NCBI RefSeq assembly: GCF_905475395.1
Contig: NC_058337.1
Coordinates: 111,656,368-111,720,367, forward strand
Origin: Chrysoperla carnea
Lineage: Eukaryota; Arthropoda; Insecta; Neuroptera; Chrysopidae
Direction: 5' to 3'
Length of the DNA: 64,000 nucleotides
Positions 33,692 through 47,024 of the stretch are shown here, in pieces; the stretch's first letter is position 1; the number at the start of each line of letters is the position of its first letter. Under the pieces are notes generated by a model. The model made no database searches. It worked only from the letters and a program-made list of their open reading frames with translations, and had not been told where the DNA came from. The position numbers and the translations under genes are program-made.

Positions 33692-34091
33692 CTAGCAGAT
33701 ACCTGCCCGCTTTGCTGGGCAATTTCAACTTTAAAAACAAACTACCGCGTCATAGCCCTCACATATCCTTCAAAGTTTCCTGGATTTTAATTTTTTTGGT
33801 GCGGACCCCTATTTAAAAAGAAATAAAATGCAGCCTATGCTATTTGCTGACAATGTAGCATTCTATAGGTAAAATAATTTTTAAAATCGTTTAAGTAGTG
33901 GACTCAAAAATGAGGATACACTTAGGGATACCATTTCGAAAAATCTTTTTTAATCGGATGCCTAGGTCCTACAAAGTATACACCCTCCAAGTTTCAGGTC
34001 TCTACCATGAGCGGTTCAGGCTGTGCGTTGATCCGTCAGTCGGTCAATCAATCAATCAGTCATTCAGGACAAAGTATTTTATATGTATAGA
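33692..34091 (-). mobile_element. Non-autonomous Helitron (400 bp)
   Basis: Minus-strand 5' end TCTATACATATAAAATACTT after A (34092); 3' end hairpin GCCCAGCAAAGCGGGC followed by AGGTATCTGCTAG and T. No intact ORF. Simple (GATT)n/(GACTGATT) repeats lie near the 5' end as in other insect Helitrons. The 75-codon plus-strand ORF in it is incidental. Confidence 0.7.
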
Positions 34092-34330
34092 TATTATTAA
34101 TACTAATATCATATATCGTATTTAATTGTATACTATTTCAAAAATGTAAGACTTGTTTAACAAGAGTTATACAATACATTATAAGAGTTCTCATGTTACT
34201 CATATCAGTCATAAAAATCTCTTCTATCGATTCAAAAAGTAACTTCACCTCAAGTGGCCTAAAATAACATAATTTTACCATTGATAAGATACAGAAAATA
34301 AAATGACTATTTCTATATTATAGCAATTTT

Positions 34331-34790
34331 TACACCCTGTGTATTTGAAATATTATATCAAGGTATACTAATTTTAGTTCCAAGTTTGTAACGCTTAGAA
34401 ATATTGATGATATATACGAACAAAATTTATTAAAGATGTTCATAAAATCACCTAACTAGTCCATTTCCAGGACCATAGTAGTAGGACCATTCTTGCAAAC
34501 CGTTATAGATTGAACAAAAATTTTGCTGTAAAACATGTTCATTATAAGAATTATGGCAAAACTTTGGTGTCCATTTTCTCCAAAAGTATAAATGATAGGG
34601 AGTTGAAAATTTGTAGGTAGCTGCAACTAGGTCTTGTGAACATTCTCGAAAACGGAAAAAAATTCTAGAAAATACTTTCAAAAATTTTCCAAATAAATTT
34701 CGACCTTTAGGGCGTCATAATTGTGATCCCAAACCCAAACCGTGCTTATTTATTAAAAATAATGCAAATATTTGTTTTCACTTGTTATTT
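34331..34790 (-). repeat. Family A repeat, truncated minus-strand copy
   Basis: Starts TTACACCCTGTGTATTTGAA and includes GTTTGTAACGCTTAGAAATA, TTCATAAAATCACCTAACTA, GCAAACCGTTATAGATTGAA and the TTTGGTGTCCATTTTCTCCA part that matches 29815. Internal deletions. Confidence 0.6.
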
Positions 34791-37700
34791 CTTTGATTAA
34801 ATGAGGCAGAGAGCATTGCCCTTTTTAGTGGTACGCGGCAGCTTATAATAGCTCAATTATATAACTCACGTGCTTGACCAAATAAACCATAAATAGATAT
34901 AGCAGACATGAGGAGAAACAGATAAAGAATACAATGTATTAGTTTCTGACATAAATGATAAATAAATAAAAGAAGCTAGTGGCAGTGTGGGGCCTCATTT
35001 TCTCACTTCTACCTTGAAATAAACTTTTGTTTTTGGGACTTTCATTTTTTCGATAGGAAGAATACTTCTATAAAGAAGAAATTTCCTTTTTTTTCTTTGA
35101 TCAATTGAAACTCTAAGAAGTAGTTGTAGAATTCATTCAGTAAACATGACACATTTGTTAGAGATCAAATATAGACAGACAAAATAATTGTGATTAAATT
35201 TTTATAACAAAATGTTGAAGTAGTGAGCTATATTTGGAAAATTTAAATACTTTGCACTTAGTTGTATTGTCTACTGTTTTTAATTGTTGCCAGAAAAATC
35301 AATAAAATGAATTAATTGGCGATGGGGCGTCAATAAGTCTAAGGTCAATGCTGACGTCTGTATCGAGTCAGAGTTTTGTAATATTTATAATGCGTAATTG
35401 GTTTAAATATACACACAAAGAAAAAAAATTAGTTTATTTACGGAAGTAACCTTCAAGCAGATATTTGATAACATTTGAAGTTCAAAATATCAAGGATATA
35501 GTTTGATAAAAATATTTCTGTGTGAATTTAGCTCTGTGTTTTTCGGAAATTTTCATTATTATTTGCGAATTTATACTTTTGTGCGTATTAAATGAAAAAG
35601 AATAGACTTGAAACTTCTTTTGTATACCGTCTTTTGGAACAGTGAATATTTCTCAAGGAAATTATGATGGAATGAATAAGCAACTCTCTATCTATAAGGA
35701 TTCCATCATGAATCCCTCTTAAACTCTCTGATTGTGGAGTAAAAAGGTTGGATAAAAGTTTCTAATGATTAGGTTATCATGATATGTAGATAACAAAACA
35801 CAAAATTATTTTTCATAAAAAATAAGGATTATTATAATTTTTTGAAAATAATTTTTGTAAAATTAGGTATTCAGTCACGTGACAGCAAACACCAATCAGA
35901 AAGTATTGAAAGTATTACGTCGCACCATGACAAACGCTATATAAACAACATTAAATTTTAATAGAACGAAGCAGGCTTCTTGATTATAACTGTTTAAACT
36001 TGCATAAACAAAAATTATTGTATCCCAAGTCGTAACGTCATTCAAGACGCCATGACACTCTACATTGTTTTCGAAGCAAGTTTGAATTGGTTTTTGAAAA
36101 TACCAAATACATAATGAAAATAGTGTTTTTTTTTTTGTTTTTTTGTTTTTTTTGTTTTTTTTTTTTTTAACTAATATTTTTTTTATGTAAATCAGATGCT
36201 ATATAAACCAATTTTTGACGTATAAACCAATTTTTCTTTAGGAAAAAAGCCTATTGAATAGTGAATAATTTAGCACACAATATTTCCCTTTGCTCTCTTG
36301 ACTCCCATGAAATGGTCAATATGACTTAACTTATGCGGGAAATTAACTTAAAATCTGACTTCAGTGTTCGACATCTGAGTCCACTTTATTCAAAATATAA
36401 TATTGTTTATGGCATGGTATTGATGCGAGCTGGCTACACTTGAACTTGGCATTTATACCCCTCAAAGATTACTTTCCTATAGGCGGATCATTGGGATTAA
36501 AGAGACCTTTTGACTGAGTTTTGGCTTGGTTTGCCCTAGAGTCTTTCTGGTTCACTCGCAAGTTTAAACCACGAGATAAAGAAGAGGGGGAGGAATATAC
36601 CCAAAAAAAAACTGTCGTTTCGACAAACATATACCTATGTTGAGAGACCTTTAACGCTCACCTTTTTATTGCGCAGTGATCGGAGTTTCAGAATTTTACT
36701 ATCAATAGGTGACATTAAACTGAGCTTTGTCAAAATTCCTTTGTCCGGAACCAACACTTAGCAATACAAACTAAGGATTCTTTTTCAGATTTTACTGTAA
36801 GATTACTTTTGTTTTCTATTTAATAAATTTTACAATAACATTTCGGAATTTTGTTAAAAATAGCACACAAGCCATAAACTTGGCACAAATTTTCACAAAA
36901 GTATTGTGTCAACTTTACATACATCTTTTATTTTTATAGATATTTTATTTTTATCAATATTGTAAAGTACTTTGTTTTTCATTTTTCATGGAAAATATTT
37001 ATTAATATTTTTTTCCTATTATAGCACTTAATAATTTTTTTATTAACACTTTTTTTTTATAAAATATAATAACGGACTGTGTGTAAAGAAACGTGACTAT
37101 GAAAATAACGCATCTTTTCCTTAAACGCCAATAAAAAACATAACCTTTCTTTTGATAAATATACAAAAAAAAATCCACAAACACATTGTTACATAAAAAA
37201 AAAATAATATGAAAGCTTACTAGTTTTTATAAGTTTGAACTTGGGGAAATGTATTTCACCACTCTTATCAATCATGAAGATCAGCACCAACTATTTGCAT
37301 ATTTATGTTTTTAGAACATTTGGTATAAATATCGAATTTAAATGTGATAAGTTCAAACAACTGTTTACGTTCGTACTTCTTTATTATTATTTTAACAATT
37401 AGACATTTTTGTTTAGACTATAAAATGTAGTTGTTTTAATATTTGTATTTAATTTTTTTTACTGTATTGTAGTAATTATAATTAAAATAATTATTTATAC
37501 ATAAATTTTGATAAGATTAATATTTTGTTGATAACATTATTGTTATAAATTTTGTAATTAAGTTTTACTAGCAGTACAGAACTAGGTGCGAAGTCGCTTA
37601 GAAATTTGTTTATATGATTTTTTTGCATTTCTTAAGGTTCTTCATTGATCCAAAATATAAATATATATGCATGTAAAAATCTAACTTGTACTTTTATGTA

Positions 37701-38882
37701 AAGTTTACGATAATATCTCCGTTTTCTGTAATAGTTCCCCAATTTCGAACGGAAGGGCTAAAAACTTTTAGAATTCAACCAACGCCTCTATAGTCGACAA
37801 AATCAACCTAATCAACTTGTAATTAAAACAATACAGAGTTATCAAAAAATAAAATAAGAAGCGTTCAAGATAACTGAGACTGCTGCCAAGTCTTCCTTTT
37901 CTAGTTGAACTTTTGTCCCCGGCGGAATATACAAGTAATAAAGTATATAAGAAATTGTACATCGTAAAAAGTTGAAAATTTCTCAGAAAATGCTTTTGGA
38001 AAAATAAAACAAAGAAATATGGTTCGATTTTTCACGTAAATCAGACCAACTGTGATATTAAAAGACTATGAAAAGCAGACAATTAGACAAGCTGTTCTAT
38101 TTCAATTTGAAGGCCATGTTGCCCGCTGTGGTAGACCTCATAAGACAATATGAAATATGATTAATAGTTCAAAATGATTTAGAACTTTAAAGAAAACAAA
38201 TATTGTTTTCAATAAGAAATATTTTTTATTTAGTTACTTACTTGGCATCTACTGTTTACTTGGATTTTTTGAATTTATGATAATCAAAAACGTTGCCTGC
38301 CAATGAGTTAGAGAAGGGAAAGATGCAGAATATGTATTATAAGAAAAAAATGATAAAGCCCCCTGACTGCTATAAAAAGCCAAAAATCCACGTGTTTTTA
38401 CTCATGCGAGATAAGTACAATCTTTGGCACAGTTTTCTGTGCGATAACTTACATCTTTTGAAGCTGTAACAAATGCTCTTATATAATAATAATTATATGA
38501 TTCCATGTAAATAATTTTCTACAAGCTGATGCGTTTCTATCCTGCCCTATGTCGAAACAATGGCCAATTTTATATGGATTTAGGCTTGTAAAATAATTAA
38601 ATATTTAATTTTGTTGAATAATTATTTAAATAAAGGTACATAAATTATATTGTCTTGTCGTACGTACAAGATCAATAGATGCTAAAAATTTTACCACGTT
38701 TAAATTATTTTAAAAATAGGTGAAGGAAAATTTTACGCTTGACATAATCAAAGTTCATTCGTTTTTAGTTCGAAGAGAAAATACTACTTTATAATAAAAT
38801 AGGAAAGATTGGTTCATACCAATGACTTGGCAAAACCGTGATGAATTTGTACCTATAGGTATAATTTTGGATTATAACTAAT
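34791..38882. other. Intergenic region
   Basis: Holds the dispersed repeat at 35785-36110 and a T/G low-complexity tract at 36125-36168. Otherwise AT-rich DNA with short ORFs that lack motifs. A 20-residue stretch near 38100 (LFQFEGHVARCGRPHK) looks protein-like but has stops on both sides. Confidence 0.45.
35785..36110 (+). repeat. Dispersed repeat, partner of 27195-27505
   Basis: Same ordered blocks as the inverted copy: ATGTAGATAACAAAACACAA, AAGGATTATT, AACACCAATCAGA, GTCATTCAAGACGCCATGAC and TTTGAATTGGTTTT. Confidence 0.65.
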
Positions 38883-39493
38883 TAGTCTAGTCGAGCAGTT
38901 CAAATTGGTGATATCTATTCTGATAACTCTTTGTTATCGAAAAAATCTAATTTATTATCTTTATGACGTCATCAGAATCCAAAAAATTTAATTTTGCTCT
39001 ATCACAATCAAATTATATCCAATTTTGATAAACCAAGTATATAATCCTACTAAATTTGGGTCATACTATTCAAATTTGTCATCAAAATTAACCTACCTCT
39101 AATAGGTTTCAAGATTGTGGAGTCCTGGTCCCGGAATTAAGCACATAAGTGATAGCTAGCGAAAAACTGACATTGCAGCTGAAAAGAATGACATAAAATT
39201 AGTGGGTTCCAAAAAAAACTCCAATAAGATCTGATCAAATTTACCTGTGTTATCGAAAAAATAGAATTTTTTAACTTTATGACGTCATCAGAATCCAAAA
39301 TATTTAATTTTGCTCATTCAAGTTTTATCCAATTTTGGGAAACCAAGTATGTAATCCTACTAAATTTGGGTCATACTTTTCAAATTTGTGATCAAAATTA
39401 ACCTAGCTCTAATTGGTTTCAAGAATATGGAGTCCTGGTCCCGGAATTAAGCACATAAATGATATCATCAATTTGAACTTGTTGACTAGACTT
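38883..39493. mobile_element. Element with about 33-bp TIRs and an internal 215-bp direct duplication
   Basis: Termini GTCTAGTCGAGCAGTTCAAA and TTTGAACTTGTTGACTAGAC are inverted copies and continue into GATATC on both sides. Inside, about 38932-39153 and 39250-39464 are close direct repeats (TTTATGACGTCATCAGAATC, AATCCTACTAAATTTGGGTC, GTCCTGGTCCCGGAATTAAG). No ORF. Confidence 0.65.
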
Positions 39494-41394
39494 TATTATT
39501 AATCCTGTGAGATAAATCTCTTTTAGATAAATTACTTCATGAGATAAGTCTAATTTAGGTAAATAATAGATAAATTTAAAATAGGAAAATCTGCTTGCAG
39601 TTTATTGACAGAATTTGGATTATAATTATTATTATTCTTCAAAGATAAATCTAATTTAGGTAAATAACAGATAAATCTAATTTAGGTAAACCGGCGTGCA
39701 TTTTATTGACAGGGTATGGCTTTTTTACTATCGAAATCAATAATTTTCTTTATTAATTCCACGTCTTGCGTTTATTGAAATATAGGGTGTCTTTAATAAA
39801 TCATAATATCAAACTTAAAACGTCTGTTTCCAAACGTATTTTGTTTTTGTGACTTATAAAGTAGAGTAAAATTTTCATTGGGCCTGAAAGCCCAGATCGA
39901 ATATATTGTTTGCGTAAGATGTGTACCAATAAATTATTATAAAAATTGGAAGTATATGTCAAGTTAAAAACAACCTGTATATTAGATTTGAATAATTATA
40001 AAAAATTTACACCGGAATAAAATTAACACAACTTACTCCGTATTAGTTATAATCCGCTTTGGTACAGATAACGAAATAAACAAATTTCTCAGTAGGATCA
40101 AAATCACCGAAAGGCAAAAATTGAAACAAATTTTGAGTGAATTTATAATTTTAAGTACTTTTAAGGTCAACAAATGAGCAAACTTGATCAAGTTAACCTA
40201 GACCAAGTTAACTAATAATGTGGGTGAAGTTCAATGTTTTAAAATATACTATTCAATCTATTTTTGGAAATGATTTAAGGTAGTTCTATCACAACAGTTC
40301 AGTCAAAAATTATTGACTTATTATCCATTCTATACGTATATACTTAAAACTTAAGTTAGGTATAAGCCAAGTTTTTTTTACTGTAACTATCTCATACAAT
40401 ACTAGGAATGAATACACATATATATTAGGATGAATACACCTATACTTCCCTCCATTAAAATAATCGACTAAATGTAATATTTAATTTAACATTTTATGGG
40501 AACCAAATGGTTAAAATAACTTTCATTTTTTTTAATGATTCGAAAAATAATATTCTTCCAAAAATCATCCTTCACTATCAAAAAGTTTTCTTTACTGGAA
40601 AAAAATTAAAAGCTTGCCATGCTTTGTCCTAAAATTTTTTATTGCTTCAAAAGACGTTCGTTATCGAACCAAAATATCGTGTGAAATCAATAATTGGATA
40701 ACATCAATAACTACGAAAGTATGAAAGATTTAAATGTACCAATAGAAAGAAAGGAAAGTAACATTTGCTGACGTCATAGCTTGCAATTTCCATAGAGACT
40801 ACAAATCAAAAATTGTTTTTCGAGAATAAGATAAAATTATTTAAATGCTTATACTTTTATCAATCGATTTTAATTTTGATTTCAGATCTTTTCACATTTT
40901 AAAGTTTTAACGAAAGATAGATACATTGAAATCGACATCAGGACAAAGGCCTATTATCTCAAGCTAGACGTGGTCTTCAAATTTTAACACTGTGTGCATT
41001 AGGCTTTTAATTAATAATATTCAAAGTTTTGAATCTTTCTTAAGATTTTGCTTGCGTGACCCAACTACCTTAAGAACATATCTTTTGTTAAACTCTTATT
41101 ATGTGGTGGGTGTTAATGATAAAAATAAACTTTGCTATAATTATTGATACAATTATTTTTGATAGTAGTATTTATAAATCAATAAAAAATAAAGGTTAAA
41201 GTTACGCAAAATAGTATTTATTACTTTACTATAAACGTAGTAAAAATAGATAATTAATAATCATGAAAAAAATATAATTTTTCGAGTTTTCGTTAACAAT
41301 TCATGTTTTACGGATGCCTAAAGAAATTTTTCTATTTTGAGGTAGAAGAATAAACCTCGTTTGGTTGTTGATAATATAATTCAAATATATTGAA
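39494..41394. other. Intergenic region with repeat E copy
   Basis: Tandem-like GATAAATCTAATTTAGGTAA words at 39510-39690; dispersed repeat E at 40643-40975; no gene seen. Confidence 0.45.
40643..40975 (+). repeat. Dispersed repeat E, copy 2
   Basis: Collinear with 24795-25150 from TTGCTTCAAAAGACGTTCGT to CATCAGGACAAAGGCCTAT, with small deletions. Confidence 0.75.
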
Positions 41395-41851
41395 CTAGCT
41401 GGGAACTACCCGCTTTGCTGGGCAACATCCCCACTTGCACCCCTCCCTTCACATTGCCTTGCGTTGGATAACAGTTTTGTAATGTACACGTCATGCTCTT
41501 ATATTTGATACCCCACTTAGGTATATTTGTAAATATTCGATATTTCCTTCCCACTTTCTCGCTACACCTTTCTACCCTCCGAAGGTTAAAAAAATTTCTA
41601 AATGTAATTTAAAACATTCTGACCAAGTTTTGAACTATTAAAATCCATAATTGAAAAATATGAATTTTTTATTCATGAACACCCCCGCAACCCCCCTTGT
41701 GGGTGGAATTTCGTAAAATCGTTCTTAGCTGACCTCTACTTGGCAAAAGGAATATTCCTGCCAAATTTCAAGTCTCTAGGTCTTATAGTTCCAGAGATAT
41801 CGTGATGAGTGACTATCTATATCTATAGAAAGTCTCCTATATATTTATAGA
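41395..41851 (-). mobile_element. Non-autonomous Helitron (457 bp)
   Basis: Minus-strand 5' end TCTATAAATATATAGGAGAC after A (41852); 3' end GCCCAGCAAAGCGGGTAGTT followed by CCCAGCTAG and then T. The last about 195 bp (41395-41591) are nearly identical to 53708-53902. The 5' half instead resembles the start of the element at 47769 (CTCATCACGAAATCTC / CTCATCACGATATCTC). No ORF. Confidence 0.75.
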
Positions 41852-44800
41852 TAATACTTTTCGGCCAAGATTAGAAGAGACGGAGGGGCAGTTTACAGGA
41901 GACCCAATACTTAAAACTTTTAAACGGATGGGAGATACAGAAAATCTTTAAGGACGAAAAATGTTTATTTTATTTAGACAAGCAACTTTTGTTTGAAACT
42001 TTTCTTCATACAATCAATAGTTTGATAGAAATAAATGTTTGCCTGGACTATTTTCCCTTTTCGCATACAGCATATTGAAATTTATTTAATAAAATTAAGA
42101 CGAAGATAATTTTCATTATGTGAAGGCCAAGAATTACCATCATGAATACTTGGCAAAATCAAGAACAAATAGCTTTATTATATAATGATTTTTAGAAGTC
42201 TGAACGGGATTTTTTGGGTCATTTAGATATTTTTTATGAAATGCCTAACAGTATCAGAGGACATACATGACCGTTTGTTGAGTGTCGTATCAAAGTCTAC
42301 AATGCCGGAAATTCGATTATCTTTCTATTGAAATAAGACAAAAGCAAATATTCATAAATTAAACCCCGCTGTACAATCAGAAATTTGTTGAGTCCCTAAC
42401 TTAGAACGCCCTTGCTCAGTATTGTTAAACTAACAACCATGTACAAACAAATTTTTGACTTGTTGCAAATAAGTCTGATAAATATCTGTGATATTATAGT
42501 ATTAATTATTAATTGAGTTTTATACCTTTCTAACGAGGCTGATTCGACAGGTATCTTCATTTAAAAGAGTAATTGATGAAAATAAAGGATTGGTTAAGAT
42601 ACCGTTAGCCTCTTTGGACACTGGCTTCGACTAATAGGGTATGAAATTGCCTGCGACATGTAGGTAATGTGATAATATTTAATATAACGAAGAGTAATAC
42701 GATTTTTCCATTACAAAAATAAATATTATTTTTCACAGCAAATAACCATGAAAAAAATTTCCCATTTACTAAGAATAATTAATACTTATTTGCAAAAATT
42801 AACAAACAAATACAAAACAACAATAAACATAGTAAACAACATTTGAGACGATAATATATTAAATTTTTTATCAATCATGTGATTTTTATCAAGTCATATG
42901 ATTTTAATGAATTAATAAATCATATTTAATAGTAATTTAAAATTTTAAAATCGTTCCCAAAATGCTTATCAGTAAACGTATTTTTTTTAAAACCATTTTT
43001 ATACGCGTATATTGTACACATGTTAATTTAATATACCAAAACATTTAAATAAATAATATTATTCAAATTATAAAATAATTCATTCGAAAACAGTTTTCCA
43101 AGAAAAAAAAATCTAAAATAAAATTGTATTTACCTTTTTATTTCTAAATAAAAATTGTTGAGAGATAAAAATATCCTGTTGGACTTTGTTAGTTTGCCTT
43201 GTGAATATTTATTTTTTTAACAATTGTTTTCTAATCACATTTGCACATGTAAACAATTATTTTTTAAATAAAATGCGTGATTATTTAAATTTATAAAAAT
43301 TAAAACAGATGTTTAAATGAATTGTTGTTATTTAAAAAAATTAATCACAATTAATATATACGAGTACACTGTTTTAATGAAGATTATGTATATAAATGCT
43401 GATTTAAATTTAAAAAAAAAATTATTATTATTATTAATTTAAATAAAATATATCCCTACCATTTTCATAAACCATTTTTAATTAGTTATACATATAAGGA
43501 AAAAAAAATCATCAAATATTATATTCTATCTAAACCACTTCATCGCAATTCAGGATAAGTAAATATGTGGAAAAAAAAATCGGAGAAGTGAGAAATTCGT
43601 ATGTGCATCGAAGGTTTCGTGTTCAAAAGCTGATGTAGATATAACATTTTGATAATTCACCGTTTGGCAATTTATTCATGATGAAGACGTCTTGTTAAGA
43701 TGATTTTCTGTTTTGGCAATAGACAGAACCCTAGTTCAAAATTGGGTCGGAATCTGATTTGGACGACACTGGCATTAATTGATAGAATCCTTCCAAAAAA
43801 CATTTTAAACCGTTTATGTCAATAAAAAAACTGAAAGAGGATGAAAAAAATAAAAAAGTTCCGGAATTAAAAGTGTGGAATTTTTTTGGAAAATTTGTGT
43901 AGAAACAGAAACAAAATTCATTACAGATTTGTATAATTTTTCTGGAGCAAAATTTTCGATGAAGTGACACAGCTAATACAACATGAAGTGGCCATAAAAA
44001 AATGTTAGGTCTTAATAGGCTTAGAATCGCCAAGGCTTAATTAATGCACATTATATTTGCCTATATGATGTCACATCATGGCGGCTCGTATTTTAGGTTA
44101 CATGATATACAGATTAAAAATTAAGACTTTTAATTTTAATATAATAAAACAATAATCTGTTTTTATGACTCAAAATCATAATATTTAAGTATATTTCTAC
44201 ATAAATTTTAATTTTCATCAAATTTCATAATTTATTTTTTACTACCTAATCTTACCTCAAAATTACGAAAATCACGTTTTTTTGGACTTAAATCTAGATT
44301 TTATAAGATATTTATGTCTTTAATTCTCGGGATTTTCAAATTAGATTTAAAAATCTGATATCTCGAGACCAGTACATCTCGATTTTTTCGATTTTTCTTC
44401 GAAAGCATTGTTTTCGCTTAGATCGAATTAATCAAGATTGTTTAATTGACAATGATTGTTAAATTTGAAAATAAATAATTTTGATTTTTTAAAGGTGTAA
44501 TTTTTTATGCTCGCCAACATAAATGTAGCCGCACTCTTTACTTTGATTCCTCTATACGCCATTCTGGTTCCCTGCTCTATTTTTTATTTTTTAAATTAAA
44601 TTTTTATATTGTATTTTCTCCTTATCTAAGGGCCTATGTCCGCAGAGGAGATATAAAATGCGTATTTAATTTAATATTATCATTTAAATTTAACCAATGA
44701 CGATATTATATTTTGATAATATTGCTACGAAACCCTAATATGATTTTTAATAGTGCTTGTAATTGTTTGCTATTCGAATTAGTGCAGTAATTAATATCAA

Positions 44801-45239
44801 AATTATTGGCAATACTGGTTCAATTTGCTTAAAAAAAACTGACATGCGGGGGGTACCACGGAAATAAGTTAAAAGTGAAAGTGATAAAATTTGTTTTTGA
44901 AAACAGATATTAAATTGCAATTTTAAAAATACATTTTTTTTATTTTTGTCGCCTTAACAACAATTTTTGAGAGGATTTTATGATGCAATTTTAAAAAAAA
45001 TCGTGAATATCAAATTTTAATGAAAATATTTATCTACATAATGTGAAAATAGCCTATCAAAGCCGGTCTTAGCAAGTTTTAAGGACGGATTTATTGCGAT
45101 TTCAATTTTCCCAGAGAAAATAATATATCGTTAAAAAAATTATTGCTTCATGAAGATTATTGCTTAAATCGTTTTGCTTATCGAGAAAGTAAGCTAACTA
45201 TACATAAATCTTGTATCAAAGTTGGTATACAATATTCAG
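41852..45239. other. Intergenic, extremely AT-rich
   Basis: No gene supported. 42700-43500 is among the most AT-rich parts of the window. The 100-codon ORF at 43731-44033 (-) shows no motif and biased composition. Confidence 0.45.
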
Positions 45240-45390
45240 AAATTAACAAGAAAAAAAAATCGCAAAGCAGGAGCTGCATCAACTTAGCGAATTCCCTCAG
45301 AAATTAAAAAAAAACATTTTTCTTAAAATCGAATACTGCATTTTTAATTTTTCAAGAATTTTTATTTCGAAAACTAAGAACTCTTATATC
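45240..45390 (+). repeat. Dispersed repeat F, copy 1
   Basis: AGCAGGAGCT, CTTAGCGAATTCCCTCAGAA, TTTTTCTTAAAATCGAATAC, GCATTTTTAATTTTTCAAGA and CGAAAACTAAG occur in the same order at 60925-61085 in ODC intron 2. Confidence 0.65.
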
Positions 45391-45548
45391 AACATTGTCT
45401 ATATAGGGTATTTTAACAATTAACTCAGTCAATTTCATTTGACAAATACATATAAAAAATGTTTTTCACAAATAAAATGTTTTTTTTTTGTTCATAAGAA
45501 ATGAAATTGAAATGAAAAAGACAAGAAATCAAAAAATGAATTTATTTT

Positions 45549-45696
45549 TTATTTTATTTTCATACGAAATAATTGAGGTCGAACTGCTGTTACACAAATA
45601 GTACTTATAATCATTCCAGCAAAAAACGATATGAGTGCTTCGAGACAACGAGGTAAATCTTCTGATTCAATGGTTGGTATGCTTAAAAGTTGTCTT
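45549..45696 (-). CDS. Possible orphan terminal exon, one hydrophobic segment
   Basis: On the minus strand a good acceptor (TATAATTTTAG at 45707-45697) is followed by an open frame that reads RQLLSIPTIESEDLPRCLEA, a hydrophobic stretch (LISFFAGMIISTICVTAV) and RPQLFRMKIK, then a TAA (45551-45549) and AATAAA words. Codon use and residue mix look more protein-like than the surroundings. The family is not recognised and no upstream exon was found, so it may be the last exon of a gene with long introns to the right, or chance. Confidence 0.3.
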
Positions 45697-45964
45697 CTAA
45701 AATTATACAAAACATCATTAGAAATTTTATAATTAAGGATGTATGAGCATGACAACAATAATTGATTTAAAGGCCCGACATTTTTTTAAAGGTAGACTTT
45801 TACTCAAAGATTATGTGGTTAAAATTTCAGCTTAGGTATCCTTGCAAATTTTTAATAAAAATATAAATGTAAGTCAATATAAAATATATTGCTCTTATGG
45901 AGAAATTATTTTTATCTTATTTTTCAACTTTAATGATGAAAATTAGTATATCTTTATACTAATT

Positions 45965-46215
45965 TTCTGTAGCATCGTAGCGCCTAAAACGGATGAACCA
46001 TTTTTGATTTTCTCATTCGTTTGAAAAGAAATTTAATGGAGAGTGTTCTTAGTAATGTTTGAAGGTCGAGTTTAAGGTTCCGTACCCGGAGCAACTAAAA
46101 AATAGGCAATGATTCTCAAAATCGGCTTGGTTTGGGGCCCTGAGGAAAAAGATAATTTGTGGAGAGGATTCTTAGATGTCTTTAGTGCGAATTTAGGGTT
46201 CCGTACCCGATAACT
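45965..46215 (+). repeat. Repeat with duplicated GGTTCCGTACCCG block
   Basis: AGGTTCCGTACCCGGAG (46077) and GGGTTCCGTACCCGATA (46195) lie in two diverged direct copies about 120 bp apart. The left part is related to 18300-18425. Confidence 0.5.
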
Positions 46216-47024
46216 TTGTTGGGTTTTTTTTTTTTAAATTTTGTAACTAGTACCAAAATGTTAAAAATGAAAACTAAAGTGACAAAATGAACATTTTTTA
46301 ACTAAAATGATTGTCAAAATTATGACATTTCGTAAATGAATTACAAAAAATCTGGTATATGGCAGGGTTATTTTATTTATATATTATAAGTAGTTATGGT
46401 TACCATAGTTATTTTGAAATAATTTTGAATTGGCATGCGTTTTAGTAATAAGTCTTGAATTTTTCGGTAATTATTGATATAACTGGCCATAATACGAACT
46501 TTCAAATTTTATTATAGTATTTTTTGCAAATCGAACTTAATATTATTGACATAATTTGTATATCGATTGATTAAATCACATGACTAAATTATTCAATTAA
46601 TTCTTATGATGAATAAAATGCGTCTCAAATGATTTTTTTTTAAATTTTAATTGAAAAATATTGATGTTTATTTGTGTCGGCTTACATAGAAAAATCTTCA
46701 GAGATCATTATTGTTACATTAGCACTACATATTTGCGCTCCAATTATTAATAAAAAATAACAAACCATTAATGAAGAACTAGAATTCTAAAAAAATTAAT
46801 TAATTTATTATTTCATTTGTAAAAATGTAAGAATTTTATTTTTACCATGACAGTTGACATCATTCAATTATATAAAACTATTATTTAATATAAAAAAATT
46901 ATTTTTGATAAAAAAAATAAGGAATCTTAAAAATACGTTTTATCAAAAAATTTCATTAATACGAAGTTTTTATTTCTCAAATACCATGGAAACAACAATT
47001 AAATGATTAACGTGCATTAAAAGC
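46216..47024. other. Intergenic, nothing recognised
   Basis: AT-rich spacer, no ORF or repeat of note. Confidence 0.4.

Noticed and set aside
38080-38155. Protein-like stretch LFQFEGHVARCGRPHK resembling the GHVxR motif after some LINE reverse transcriptases
   Set aside because: Stops on both sides and no neighbouring reverse-transcriptase motifs.
43731-44033. 100-codon minus-strand ORF
   Set aside because: No recognisable family, F/S-rich from an A-rich opposite strand; no start context or poly(A) signal.
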